In this document: piece by piece, positions 1 through 7,473 of the stretch
Numbering within the stretch: the stretch's first letter is position 1
How the letters are laid out: every line of letters begins with the position of its first letter
DNA from: Candidatus Thiodictyon intracellulare
GTDB lineage: Bacteria; Pseudomonadota; Gammaproteobacteria; Chromatiales; Chromatiaceae
Assembly (NCBI GenBank): GCA_016292295.1
Contig: JADNEJ010000590.1
Coordinates: 1-7,830 of the forward strand
DNA length: 7,830 bases
Direction: 5' to 3'
The notes under the pieces: model-generated
What the model was told of the DNA's origin: nothing
The model's database searches: none
The model's input: only the letters and a program-made list of their open reading frames with translations
Program-made: the position numbers and the translations under genes

Positions 1-172
1 AAGAAAAAAATTCTGTATAACAAGTATTACGAATCATTTGACGGGTTTCGCAAAGTCTACGCAGACTTCTTCAGCAACCCGGGTGAGCACTAGGGCGACT
101 TGCGCTCCTTGCTGGCGGAGAACTTTGAAATAACTAGTCGGTGAGGAAACCGAAAATTTGGCATTAGCTGAG
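1..172 (+). pseudogene. IS630-family transposase, C-terminal remnant up to the IS end
   Basis: Frame 1 reads as the C-terminal tail of an IS630-family DDE transposase: KKKILYNKYYESFDGFRK, then DFFSNPGEH, then LRSLLAENFEI, the usual FR...FF...LRSLLxENF ending of this family. Two in-frame stops (TAG at 91-93, TGA at 142-144) break it. The related minus-strand copy at 7119-7239 has Gln (CAA) and Glu (GAA) codons there, so the stops are decay. The natural stop is the TGA at 169-171, one base from the inferred IS end. The next bases are TATA (173-176); IS630 elements insert at TA, and the second copy leaves its homology at the same point. The 5' part lies outside the window. It cannot encode a working transposase. 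Confidence 0.8.
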
Positions 173-278
173 TATAATGCTGGTTTTAAGCGTGACCGTC
201 GGGCAATGGCAGACTGGGTAGCCGGCTTCCAGCCGGACGTGGTGGTGATGGAAAGCACAGGGATTTACTGGAAAAGTC
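173..278 (+). pseudogene. IS110-family transposase, N-terminal fragment
   Basis: An open frame from 173 reads FKRDRRAMADWVAGFQPDVV followed by VMESTGIYWKSP, the typical MExTGxYW segment of the DEDD (RuvC-like) domain of IS110-family transposases; the Glu is one of the four catalytic acids. The true N-terminus, with the first catalytic Asp, is missing because the IS630 remnant joins here at a TA. The fragment stops after the Lys-Ser-Pro codons, where the tip of a MITE and the G4/hairpin repeat begin. About 15 residues that normally precede the VNARH motif are lost between this piece and the next (399-621). First of three pieces of one dead gene. Confidence 0.8.
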
Positions 279-292
279 CGGCATTATGTAGC
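279..292. mobile_element. Orphan 14-bp MITE tip
   Basis: CGGCATTATGTAGC here is identical to the outer end of the MITE at 622-823 and to the reverse complement of the right end of the MITE at 1389-1589. It starts right after AAAAGTCC of the IS110 gene, which resembles the AAAGTTCC target of the 1389-1589 copy. Only the tip remains: from 293 the sequence is the G4/hairpin repeat. Most likely a third MITE insertion that later lost its body and its second target duplication. Confidence 0.65.
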
Positions 293-397
293 AGCTGAAG
301 TTTCCGGCTTTTCCAGGGGGGGCACCGGAGGGGCGGGGGGTAGCGGTGGGGGGATTTTCGAGGAGTTTGCGGAGATCCACGCAAACCCCTACGAAAA
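293..397. repeat. G4-plus-hairpin dispersed repeat, copy 1
   Basis: This 105-bp block recurs in the same orientation at 6760-6866 and matches over its whole length apart from scattered substitutions and a small indel. It has two parts. The first holds four G-runs (316-322, 330-333, 335-340, 348-353) with loops of 7, 1 and 7 nt, fitting the G3+N1-7 rule for a G-quadruplex. The second is an imperfect hairpin: TTTTCG (355-360) pairs with CGAAAA (392-397) and GTTTGCG (365-371) with CGCAAAC (380-386), around an 8-nt loop. Flanks differ between copies, so the boundaries are well defined. I see no coding potential. It may be a small non-autonomous element or an end of a larger one. Confidence 0.75.
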
Positions 398-398
398 G

Positions 399-621
399 GT
401 GAACGCTCGGCACGCCAAGCAGGTGCCGGGACGTAACACGGATCTTACCGATGCCCAATGGCTGGCGATTCTGGCCCGTAGCGGGTTACTGCAAGGTGGC
501 TTTGTGCCCCCGGCCAACTTCCGCGAACTGCGCCTGATTGCGCGTCAGATGCAGAAGCTCACTGCCATCCTCGCGGGGGAGAAAAACCGCCCGCATAAAG
601 TGTTGACGGGCGACGGTATCC
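399..621 (+). pseudogene. IS110-family transposase, middle fragment
   Basis: Second piece of the IS110 gene. It reads VNARHAKQVPGRNTDLTDAQ, then FRELRLIARQMQKLTAILAG, then EKNRPHKVLTGDGI. The TDxxDAQ motif carries the last two catalytic acids of the DEDD domain, and FRELRLIARQ...EKNRxHKVL is the usual linker before the coiled region. The frame is open but is ended artificially by ATG-TAG inside the MITE tip at 622-636. Removing that MITE and one copy of its target duplication joins this piece in frame to the next (832-1388), giving DGI-H-LSVVVSD, which matches the normal family order. Confidence 0.82.
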
Positions 622-823
622 GCGGCATTATGTAGCAACTATAAATAGCTATAGAATCAATTGATTAAGCAGAATTTTGCGACAGCTCAGTGCGATGCGG
701 GCAGGTGGGCGCCGGGATCTGCCAGATTTCGGTGAGAAATCCGGCTGCCGTGGCTGACTCAAAATCGGGAAGTCGTAGCCAACTCACTGAATAAATAGCC
801 ATGTGCGTTTGCTACATAATGCC
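622..823. mobile_element. ~202-bp MITE-like element, copy A (inside IS110)
   Basis: The block is bounded by inverted tips: GGCATTATGTAGC on the left, GCTACATAATGCC on the right. Flanking bases CGGTATCC (614-621) and GGGCATCC (824-831) look like a decayed 8-bp target duplication (6 of 8 match). The interior is AT-richer than the surrounding genes and has no transposase frame. It contains a small hairpin (GATTTC 725-730 with GAAATC 736-741). The whole unit recurs in reverse complement at 1389-1589. Element plus duplication adds 210 bp, so it left the IS110 frame in phase but brought stop codons. The autonomous partner is unknown; an 8-bp duplication fits several IS families. Confidence 0.8.
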
Positions 824-831
824 GGGCATCC

Positions 832-1388
832 ACTTGAGTGTAGTGGTCAGCGATCTGCATGGCAAATCCACCTGGGCCATGATCAAAGTGCTGGTTGCGG
901 GTGACACCCCGTCACAGGTCCTATGCCACGCCAGTCAGCGTCTGCGCGCGACGGAGCAAGAGTTGCTTGATGCGCTCGACGAGGATCTCAGTGAGTCTCA
1001 TCGCTTTGTACTGACGCAACTGATGGATCATGTGGACGACCTGAAGCGGCGCATTGCCTGCTTTCGTACCAGGCTGCTGGCGGGACTGGCGCCCCAACAG
1101 AGCCTCTTGAGTGCCTTGCAGACCATCCCGGGACTGGATGAATTGGGGGCTGCTCTCCTGCTGGTGGAAATCGGCGACGATATGCAGGCGTTCAGGACGC
1201 CAGAGAAACTGGCATCGTGGGCCTGGATCTGTTCGGGCAATCATGAATCGGCGGGCAAGCGCCAGAACGGCAAACAGCGCAAAGGCAATCCCTATGTGCG
1301 CCGACTGTTATGCGAAATGTGCGCCGACTGTTATGCGAAGCAGTGCAGGCCGCCTGCCGAACCCGCTGCGCTCTGGCAGAAAAGTTCC
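832..1388 (+). pseudogene. IS110-family transposase, C-terminal fragment, frameshifted
   Basis: Third piece of the IS110 gene. It reads LSVVVSDLHGKS, a helical stretch, then the Transposase_20 domain: LQTIPGLDELGAALLLVEIG, later HESAGKRQNGKQRKGNPYVR, containing the conserved Ser-Ala-Gly-Lys segment with the catalytic Ser. An exact 23-bp tandem duplication (1294-1316 and 1317-1339) then shifts the frame. The original frame continues after the second copy as LLCEAVQAACRTRCALAEKF, the normal family sequence. At KF the gene is cut by MITE copy B, and beyond that MITE a REP-like sequence follows, so the last ~40-50 residues are absent. The long apparent ORF 801-1400 is an artefact: its start and stop both lie in MITE sequence. 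Confidence 0.82.
1294..1339. repeat. Exact 23-bp tandem duplication in IS110 remnant
   Basis: Bases 1294-1316 and 1317-1339 are identical. The unit covers the YVRRLLCE codons of the IS110 transposase. Since 23 is not a multiple of three, it destroys the frame. It looks like a replication-slippage or break-repair scar. Confidence 0.9.
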
Positions 1389-1597
1389 GACATTATGTAG
1401 CAAACGCACATGACTATTTATTCAGTGATTTGGCTACGATTTTCCGATTCTTAGCCAACTCCGGCAGCCGGGTTTCTCACCGAAATCTGGGAGTTCCCGG
1501 CGTCCATCCGCCCGCATCGCACTGAGTTGCCGTCAGATTTTGCGTAACAACTTGATTCGATAACTATGTACAGTTGCTACATAATGCCGAAAGTTCC
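1381..1597. mobile_element. ~201-bp MITE-like element, copy B, with exact 8-bp target duplication
   Basis: The element itself spans 1389-1589, flanked by the exact direct repeat AAAGTTCC (1381-1388 and 1590-1597), a textbook target-site duplication. Its sequence is the reverse complement of copy A (622-823) along the whole length, with scattered substitutions that suggest age. Tips are GACATTATGTAGC and GCTACATAATGCCG. It landed in the 3' part of the IS110 gene; ATG-TAG in its tip ends the reading frame at 1400. It has no transposase of its own and must have been moved in trans. Confidence 0.85.
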
Positions 1598-1599
1598 TT

Positions 1600-1690
1600 G
1601 TGGGAGCGGGATGCGGCCGCGATGCGGCGCCACGGCGAACTCCGAGGCCGTGTTTCCCGCACGGCCCGCCGCGGCTAAAACCGCTCCCAC
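1600..1690. repeat. REPIN-like inverted pair of REP sequences
   Basis: GTGGGAGCGG (1600-1609) and its exact reverse complement CCGCTCCCAC (1681-1690) bound a GC-rich block. Each arm continues in REP style: GGCCGCGATGCGG on the left and, read from the other strand, GTGGGAGCGGTTTTAGCCGC on the right. The GTGGGAGCGG...GCCGCG pattern is common in REP elements of pseudomonads and xanthomonads. Two inverted REPs about 90 bp apart form a REPIN/BIME. It starts two bases after the target duplication of MITE copy B, where the IS110 gene breaks off; many IS110-family elements target REPs. Confidence 0.65.
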
Positions 1691-1961
1691 GGCGTCGCTG
1701 CGCGACTTTCACGGGTGGCACGCGCCGCGCTTCGCCCGCCATCGCACTCGCCGTGGCTAAGCTCGGCCGGCGAGCCCCGTCAGCCCCAAGGCCGGTAGGG
1801 CCGCGGAGCGGGGACGGAGGTGACGACCAGGCTCACCGCGGCCGGGGCATCCAGAGTGCCGCGGCCCTGGGCGCGCCCCCGACCCCCCGAGCACGCACCC
1901 GGCGTCGCTGGTATCCTGTCGCACCTTGGGAGACCTTACCGGACCGGAGCCGCAGCACCCC
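1691..1961. other. GC-rich gap between REPIN and hflD
   Basis: No gene is supported in these 271 bases; frames through it on both strands show only low-complexity Arg/Pro/Ala-rich translations. A 7-bp inverted repeat (CTCGCCG 1747-1753 with CGGCGAG 1768-1774) is present. TATCCT (1912-1917) could be a -10 box for hflD, but I see no convincing -35. The mnmA gene usually found just upstream of hflD is not here. Confidence 0.5.
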
Positions 1962-2627
1962 ATGGCCCACGACGATCAGAGCCGCGTGACCGCACTCGCC
2001 GGCATCTACCAGGCAGTAGACTGTGTGATGCGTATCGCCCGCACCGGGAGCGCCGACACCGCGGCCATGGAGACCTGCATCTACAGCCTGTTCCAGATCG
2101 ACGCGGCGGATACTGCGGCGGTCTACGGCCCACTCGGAGCGGTGGCCAACGGGTCGCGCCAACTCGTCGCGCAGCTCACCGGCAGGCCCGAGCGCGATCT
2201 GGAGCTGACCCGCTATGTGGCTTCGGTCATCCGGCTGGAGCGCAAACTGTCCGCCCAGCCGGAACTGCTCGGGTGTATCGGCGACGGGATCGCGGAGGCG
2301 GCGGAGCTTCGCAAACAGCACCCATTGCTGCACCCCGAGGTCCTCGCCCGGTTCGCCTACCTCTACAGCGAAACTCTGAGCCCCCTTAAACCCCGCATCC
2401 TGGTCCGCGGCACCTCCAATCACCTCCAGAACCCGGACAACCAAGTGCGCATCCGGGCCCTGCTGCTGGCTGCTATCCGCTCCGCTCGACTGTGGCGCCA
2501 GCTGGGCGGCAGCCGTTGGCAGATCCTATTTTGGAATAAACACCTGCTCCTGCAGGCGCACCGCTATCTGGATCAGGCCAGTCACCGGCAACCGACGGAT
2601 TCCGGATCCCGAGCGGATGCGGATTGA
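1962..2627 (+). CDS. hflD: High frequency lysogenization protein HflD
   Basis: A 221-residue protein matching HflD (formerly YcfC; ~205-213 residues in most species). Recognisable blocks: ALAGIYQA near residue 11; ELTRYVASVIRLERKLS at 81-97; LSPLKPRILVRG at 139-150, with the conserved S-P-L-x-P-R-I; and RIRALLLAAIRSARLWRQLGG at 163-183. HflD is a mostly helical, peripheral membrane-associated protein; in E. coli it binds phage lambda CII and favours its degradation, while its ordinary cell role is unclear. ATG 1962 is preferred over an in-frame TTG at 1926 because it puts the start 10 residues before ALAGI, close to the 12 in E. coli; GGAG at 1946-1949 is a distant ribosome site. The C-terminal tail (residues ~207-221) is polar and probably disordered. 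The usual mnmA-hflD-purB neighbours are missing. Confidence 0.92.
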   Translation: MAHDDQSRVTALAGIYQAVDCVMRIARTGSADTAAMETCIYSLFQIDAADTAAVYGPLGAVANGSRQLVAQLTGRPERDLELTRYVASVIRLERKLSAQPELLGCIGDGIAEAAELRKQHPLLHPEVLARFAYLYSETLSPLKPRILVRGTSNHLQNPDNQVRIRALLLAAIRSARLWRQLGGSRWQILFWNKHLLLQAHRYLDQASHRQPTDSGSRADAD

Positions 2628-2648
2628 GTCGGCGAGACTCGCCGGACT
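2627..2648. promoter_or_regulatory. Inverted repeat between hflD and vapB
   Basis: AGTCGGCGAG and CTCGCCGGACT form an almost perfect inverted repeat starting at the last base of the hflD stop codon. No T-run follows, so a classical terminator is doubtful. It lies ~60 bp before vapB, and VapB antitoxins bind palindromes near their own promoter, so an operator is possible. TACACT (2672-2677) is a weak -10 candidate downstream. Confidence 0.35.
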
Positions 2649-2692
2649 GTAACATCGCACGATCTCCGCGCTACACTGATCTCGTGTCGACC

Positions 2693-2698
2693 GGGGAG
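2693..2698 (+). promoter_or_regulatory. Ribosome binding site of vapB
   Basis: GGGGAG lies 8 nt before ATG 2707, a strong Shine-Dalgarno sequence that fixes the vapB start. No comparable site precedes vapC or metH. Confidence 0.7.
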
Positions 2699-2706
2699 AC
2701 CCATCA

Positions 2707-2955
2707 ATGAACCTGACCGTGACCATCGCAGAACAGACCCTGAAACGGGCACGGATGCGCGCCTTGACCGAGAACACCTCAGTCAACGCCGTCGTGCGTG
2801 ACTTTTTGGAGGCCTACGCGGACCACCGCTCGGCCGCCCGCGAGGCCACCGACCGCATCCTGGAACTGGCAAGCCAATCGGAAGCCGGCTCCGGTCCCGA
2901 AGGGCGTACCTGGACTCGCGAGGAAATCTATGACCGTCCGGTTTTTCGCCGATAG
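2707..2955 (+). CDS. vapB: VapB-like ribbon-helix-helix antitoxin
   Basis: An 82-residue protein. Residues 1-7 (MNLTVTI) form the short N-terminal DNA-binding strand and ~11-38 (TLKRARMRAL...SVNAVVRDFL) the two helices of a ribbon-helix-helix domain. The C-terminal part, with [14 protein letters not shown] at 67-80, resembles the toxin-binding tail of VapB proteins paired with PIN toxins. It should neutralise the VapC toxin encoded next and repress its own operon. The last 26 bases overlap the start of vapC in another frame, the compact layout usual for toxin-antitoxin pairs. The family call rests on size, fold pattern and neighbour. Confidence 0.85.
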   Translation: MNLTVTIAEQTLKRARMRALTENTSVNAVVRDFLEAYADHRSAAREATDRILELASQSEAGSGPEGRTWTREEIYDRPVFRR

Positions 2956-3354
2956 CAACGTCTTTATCTACGCCTACGATAAGGACGCCGGGGTCAAGCG
3001 AACCCGGGCCATGGCCCTGATCGACACGGCCGGCGGAGCGGCTGAATTGGCTGTTAGCACCCAGGTGCTCAAGGAGTTCTTTTGGGTCACGACGCGGCGG
3101 CTGAACCGGCTATTATCCTCAACGGTGGCTGAAATGGCCGTGCGGGAGTTTGCTCGCTACCCCTTGGTGGTGGAAGATCCCCCCCTGATTCTCGCCGCGA
3201 TAGCGCGCAGTCGCCAGGATCAGATCGCCTTCTCCGACGCGCTGATCGTCGAAGCCGCTCGCCGTGCCAAGGCCCGCATCCTCTATACCGAAAACCTCCA
3301 ACACGGCCGCGACTTCGACGGTCTGAGGATCGAAAACCCCTTCCGCGAGCAACC

Positions 3355-3358
<4 letters not shown>
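2930..3358 (+). CDS. vapC: VapC-type PIN-domain toxin ribonuclease
   Basis: A 142-residue PIN-domain protein, the usual VapC length. The N-terminus [13 protein letters not shown] carries the first catalytic Asp (D8). VLKEFFW supplies E49 and [10 protein letters not shown] supplies D103. The C-terminal [20 protein letters not shown] block (118-136) normally reads T-E-D-L-Q-H-G; here the Asp of the fourth metal-binding position appears to be Asn 122, which could weaken activity. PIN toxins cleave RNA (tRNA, rRNA or mRNA) with Mg or Mn and are held inactive by VapB. ATG 2930 lies inside vapB with no separate ribosome site, so translation is probably coupled. The stop overlaps the metH start as ATGA (3355-3358), an unusual link between a toxin and a core metabolic gene. 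Confidence 0.9.
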
Positions 3359-6006
<2,648 letters not shown>

Positions 6007-6074
6007 ATACCCACCAGCCCTCGTTTACACGCAGGGCGTGGGAACCGGACTGAGAGCAACGTCGGAGCCTTGGC

Positions 6075-6698
6075 ATGAATGCGATCAACCCGACTGGTAC
6101 GGCCACGCCCCGGGTCCACCTGGACCAGCGGGTACAATTGCACGGCATCCGCTGGCAGGACTACGAGGCGCTGCTCGCCATGCGCGGCGAGAGTAGCGGC
6201 ACGCGCGTGACCTATCTCGACGGAGAAGTGGAGCTGATGACACCTTCGTTCGACCATGAAGACCTGCGAACTCGCCTGGGACGCCTGCTGTTTGCCTATG
6301 CGGAAGAAACGGGCATTGAACTTGAGGACTTTGGGTCTTGGACCCTGCGCAAGGAGACCCACGGGCGCGGGATCGAAGCAGACGAGTGCTTTGTCGTGGG
6401 GCCGATTACCCTCCCCCCCGAGATTCCTGATCTGGCCTGTGAGGTCATCTGGACATCCGGCGGCATCGACAAACTGGAGGTCTACCGGGGCTTAGGCGTC
6501 CCCGAGGTCTGGTTCTGGAAGGATAGCGCATTGCGCATCTATTGCTTTGAGGGTGAAACCTATATCCGGACAACGCGCAGCCGGCTCCTGCCAGACCTGG
6601 ACCCGGGCCTGATCGTTCGCTGCATGGCCTATCCGAGTCAGACCCAGGCGGTGCGGGGATTGCGCACAGCACTCAGGGCTTTCGACTCAGATCGTTGA
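6075..6698 (+). CDS. Uma2/DUF820 family restriction-endonuclease-like protein
   Basis: A 207-residue protein with the Uma2 (DUF820) fold of the PD-(D/E)XK superfamily. Supporting motifs: YLDGEVELMTPS (48-58), early helix HEDLRTRLGRLL (61-72), ADECFVVG (102-109) with D103, PDLACEVIWTSGGIDKLEVY (118-137) with E123 and K133 as the likely D...E-x-K active site, and YRGLGVPEVWFW (137-148). All expected catalytic residues are present, so it may bind or cut DNA, but the biological role of this family is poorly known. GGAG at 6064-6067 lies 7 nt before the ATG. The gap to metH is 68 bp without a clear terminator, so co-transcription is possible. Uma2 genes are often scattered in many copies and are not normally tied to methionine metabolism. 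Confidence 0.85.
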   Translation: MNAINPTGTATPRVHLDQRVQLHGIRWQDYEALLAMRGESSGTRVTYLDGEVELMTPSFDHEDLRTRLGRLLFAYAEETGIELEDFGSWTLRKETHGRGIEADECFVVGPITLPPEIPDLACEVIWTSGGIDKLEVYRGLGVPEVWFWKDSALRIYCFEGETYIRTTRSRLLPDLDPGLIVRCMAYPSQTQAVRGLRTALRAFDSDR

Positions 6699-6701
6699 GA
6701 C

Positions 6702-6723
6702 TATTCACGTCATATTCACGTCA
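6702..6723. repeat. Two tandem copies of TATTCACGTCA
   Basis: The 11-bp unit occurs twice exactly (6702-6712, 6713-6723), just after the Uma2 gene. It may be slippage or a paired protein-binding site; nothing nearby decides. Confidence 0.6.
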
Positions 6724-6759
6724 GAGACTTATCAGTTATTAAAATACGCAACTCCAAAG

Positions 6760-6866
6760 AGCTGAAGTTTGCGGTTTTTCCAGGGGGGCACCGGAGGGGC
6801 GTGTGGGGGTAGCGGCGGGGGGATTTTCGATGGGTTTGCGGAGATACACGCAAACCCCTACGAAAA
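6760..6866. repeat. G4-plus-hairpin dispersed repeat, copy 2
   Basis: Second copy of the 293-397 repeat, same orientation, 107 bp. G-runs at 6783-6788, 6796-6799, 6805-6809 and 6817-6822 with loops of 7, 5 and 7 nt keep the G-quadruplex rule although the middle loop has changed. The hairpin is better than in copy 1: GGGTTTGCG (6832-6840) pairs with CGCAAACCC (6849-6857), and TTTTCG (6824-6829) with CGAAAA (6861-6866), around an 8-nt loop. Both neighbours differ from those of copy 1. It lies ~60 bp after the Uma2 gene and might act as a transcription barrier there. Confidence 0.75.
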
Positions 6867-6958
6867 TTTCTGACCCCAAGTGTTTGGCCCTGTTCGAGTT
6901 TCAGAACTAGGATATTTCATAAAAAGAAACAATGTTGAAGAACGCAGGCCCACGGGTC
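6867..6958. other. Short AT-richer spacer
   Basis: Between the G4/hairpin repeat and the minus-strand fragment. I see no gene, terminator or repeat in it. Confidence 0.4.
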
Positions 6959-7117
6959 TTATACCGATCTTGTTGGGGCCAAGGATGCTTCGAGACCGTG
7001 AGCGGTCTCCGGTGTAATCGGCAACAGCACAATGCCGGAACCGTCCAGCGCCTTCTCGAACCAGTAGTGCATGGGGCCCGGAAGCTCGATACGGCCGTAG
7101 TGGCTCAGCCAAGCTAT
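6959..7117 (-). pseudogene. Unrecognised coding fragment cut by an IS630 end
   Basis: Read on the minus strand from 7117 there is an open frame of ~53 codons ending at TAA (6961-6959). It contains HYGRIELPGPMHYWFEKAL, then GSGIVLLPITPETAHGLEAS. Its mixed, protein-like composition suggests a genuine C-terminal fragment rather than chance, but I do not recognise the family. It has no start, and it begins exactly at the TATA where the minus-strand IS630 sequence ends, so IS630 probably inserted in the original gene. Other frames over this stretch are low-complexity. Confidence 0.35.
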
Positions 7118-7118
7118 A

Positions 7119-7239
7119 CTCAGCTAATGCCAAATTTTCTGTTTCCTTCCCGACCGGTTATTTCAAAATTCTCCGTCAGCAAGGAGCGCAAATCGCCTTG
7201 GTACTCACCCGGGTTGCTGAAGAAGCCTGCGCAGACTTT
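7119..7239 (-). pseudogene. IS630-family transposase, C-terminal remnant, second copy
   Basis: On the minus strand this reads FFSNPGEYQG, then DLRSLLTENFEITGREG, then NRKFGIS and a TGA stop (7122-7120), homologous to 1-172 but without the two internal stops. The IS end is at 7119, next to TATA (7115-7118), as in the first copy. Homology runs from the IS end to about 7239 and then stops; beyond that the sequence folds back on itself. Only ~35 codons of the transposase remain. Confidence 0.75.
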
Positions 7240-7265
7240 TTCAGCAACCCAGGTGAGTACCAAGG
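7196..7265. repeat. 70-bp near-perfect palindrome made of folded-back IS630 sequence
   Basis: Two 35-bp arms (7196-7230 and 7231-7265) are reverse complements at 32 of 35 positions with no spacer, centred on TGC|GCA. The left arm is the minus-strand IS630 tail; the right arm encodes the same DFFSNPGEYQG stretch on the plus strand (7231-7265) and then loses homology. The centre matches AAGTCTACGCAGACTT at 53-68 in the first IS630 copy, a natural quasi-palindrome. Confidence 0.85.
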
Positions 7266-7328
7266 GGCCTTGATCATAAATCCGCCCAAGACCAAGAATG
7301 AAAGTCGGTCATAAGCGTCGAAGGGGCT

Positions 7329-7405
7329 GGCAGGACCTGCGAATTTTCATACCCTTGGAAGTACAAACTAACCCAGGGTAGTAAAAAATGCCCGAAGGTC
7401 CTGCC
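7329..7405. repeat. ~77-bp stem-loop with perfect 10-bp ends
   Basis: GGCAGGACCT (7329-7338) and AGGTCCTGCC (7396-7405) are exact inverted repeats. The pairing continues imperfectly inward (an A/T-rich stretch, then ACCCTTGG against CCCAGGGT), giving one long hairpin with a small loop. It lies 68 bp before the right-hand partial gene. It could be a tiny non-autonomous element, an IS end, or a leader hairpin or terminator for that gene. Confidence 0.55.
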
Positions 7406-7473
7406 GCGAGAAACTTTAGCCCAGATGCCGGGCGTTCGCCACCCACCCGTTGCTGGTTGGCGAGCGACGGTGC

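Noticed and set aside
801..1400. Continuous 199-codon ORF as an intact gene
   Set aside because: Its first ~8 codons and its stop lie in MITE copies, and its last ~25 codons follow a 23-bp frameshifting duplication. It is a segment of a dead IS110 transposase.
622..1597. The two inverted MITEs as ends of a composite transposon carrying the IS110 fragment
   Set aside because: Each copy has its own target duplication inside the same IS110 gene, so they are independent insertions.
1926..1961. TTG at 1926 as the hflD start
   Set aside because: It adds 12 residues not found in the family, whereas ATG 1962 gives the usual N-terminal length.
1833..2444. 203-codon minus-strand ORF opposite hflD
   Set aside because: The plus-strand frame matches HflD across its length; the antisense frame is a GC shadow.
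6017..6037. Possible terminator after metH (GCCCT...AGGGC)
   Set aside because: The stem is short and bulged and no T-run follows; read-through into the Uma2 gene is as likely.
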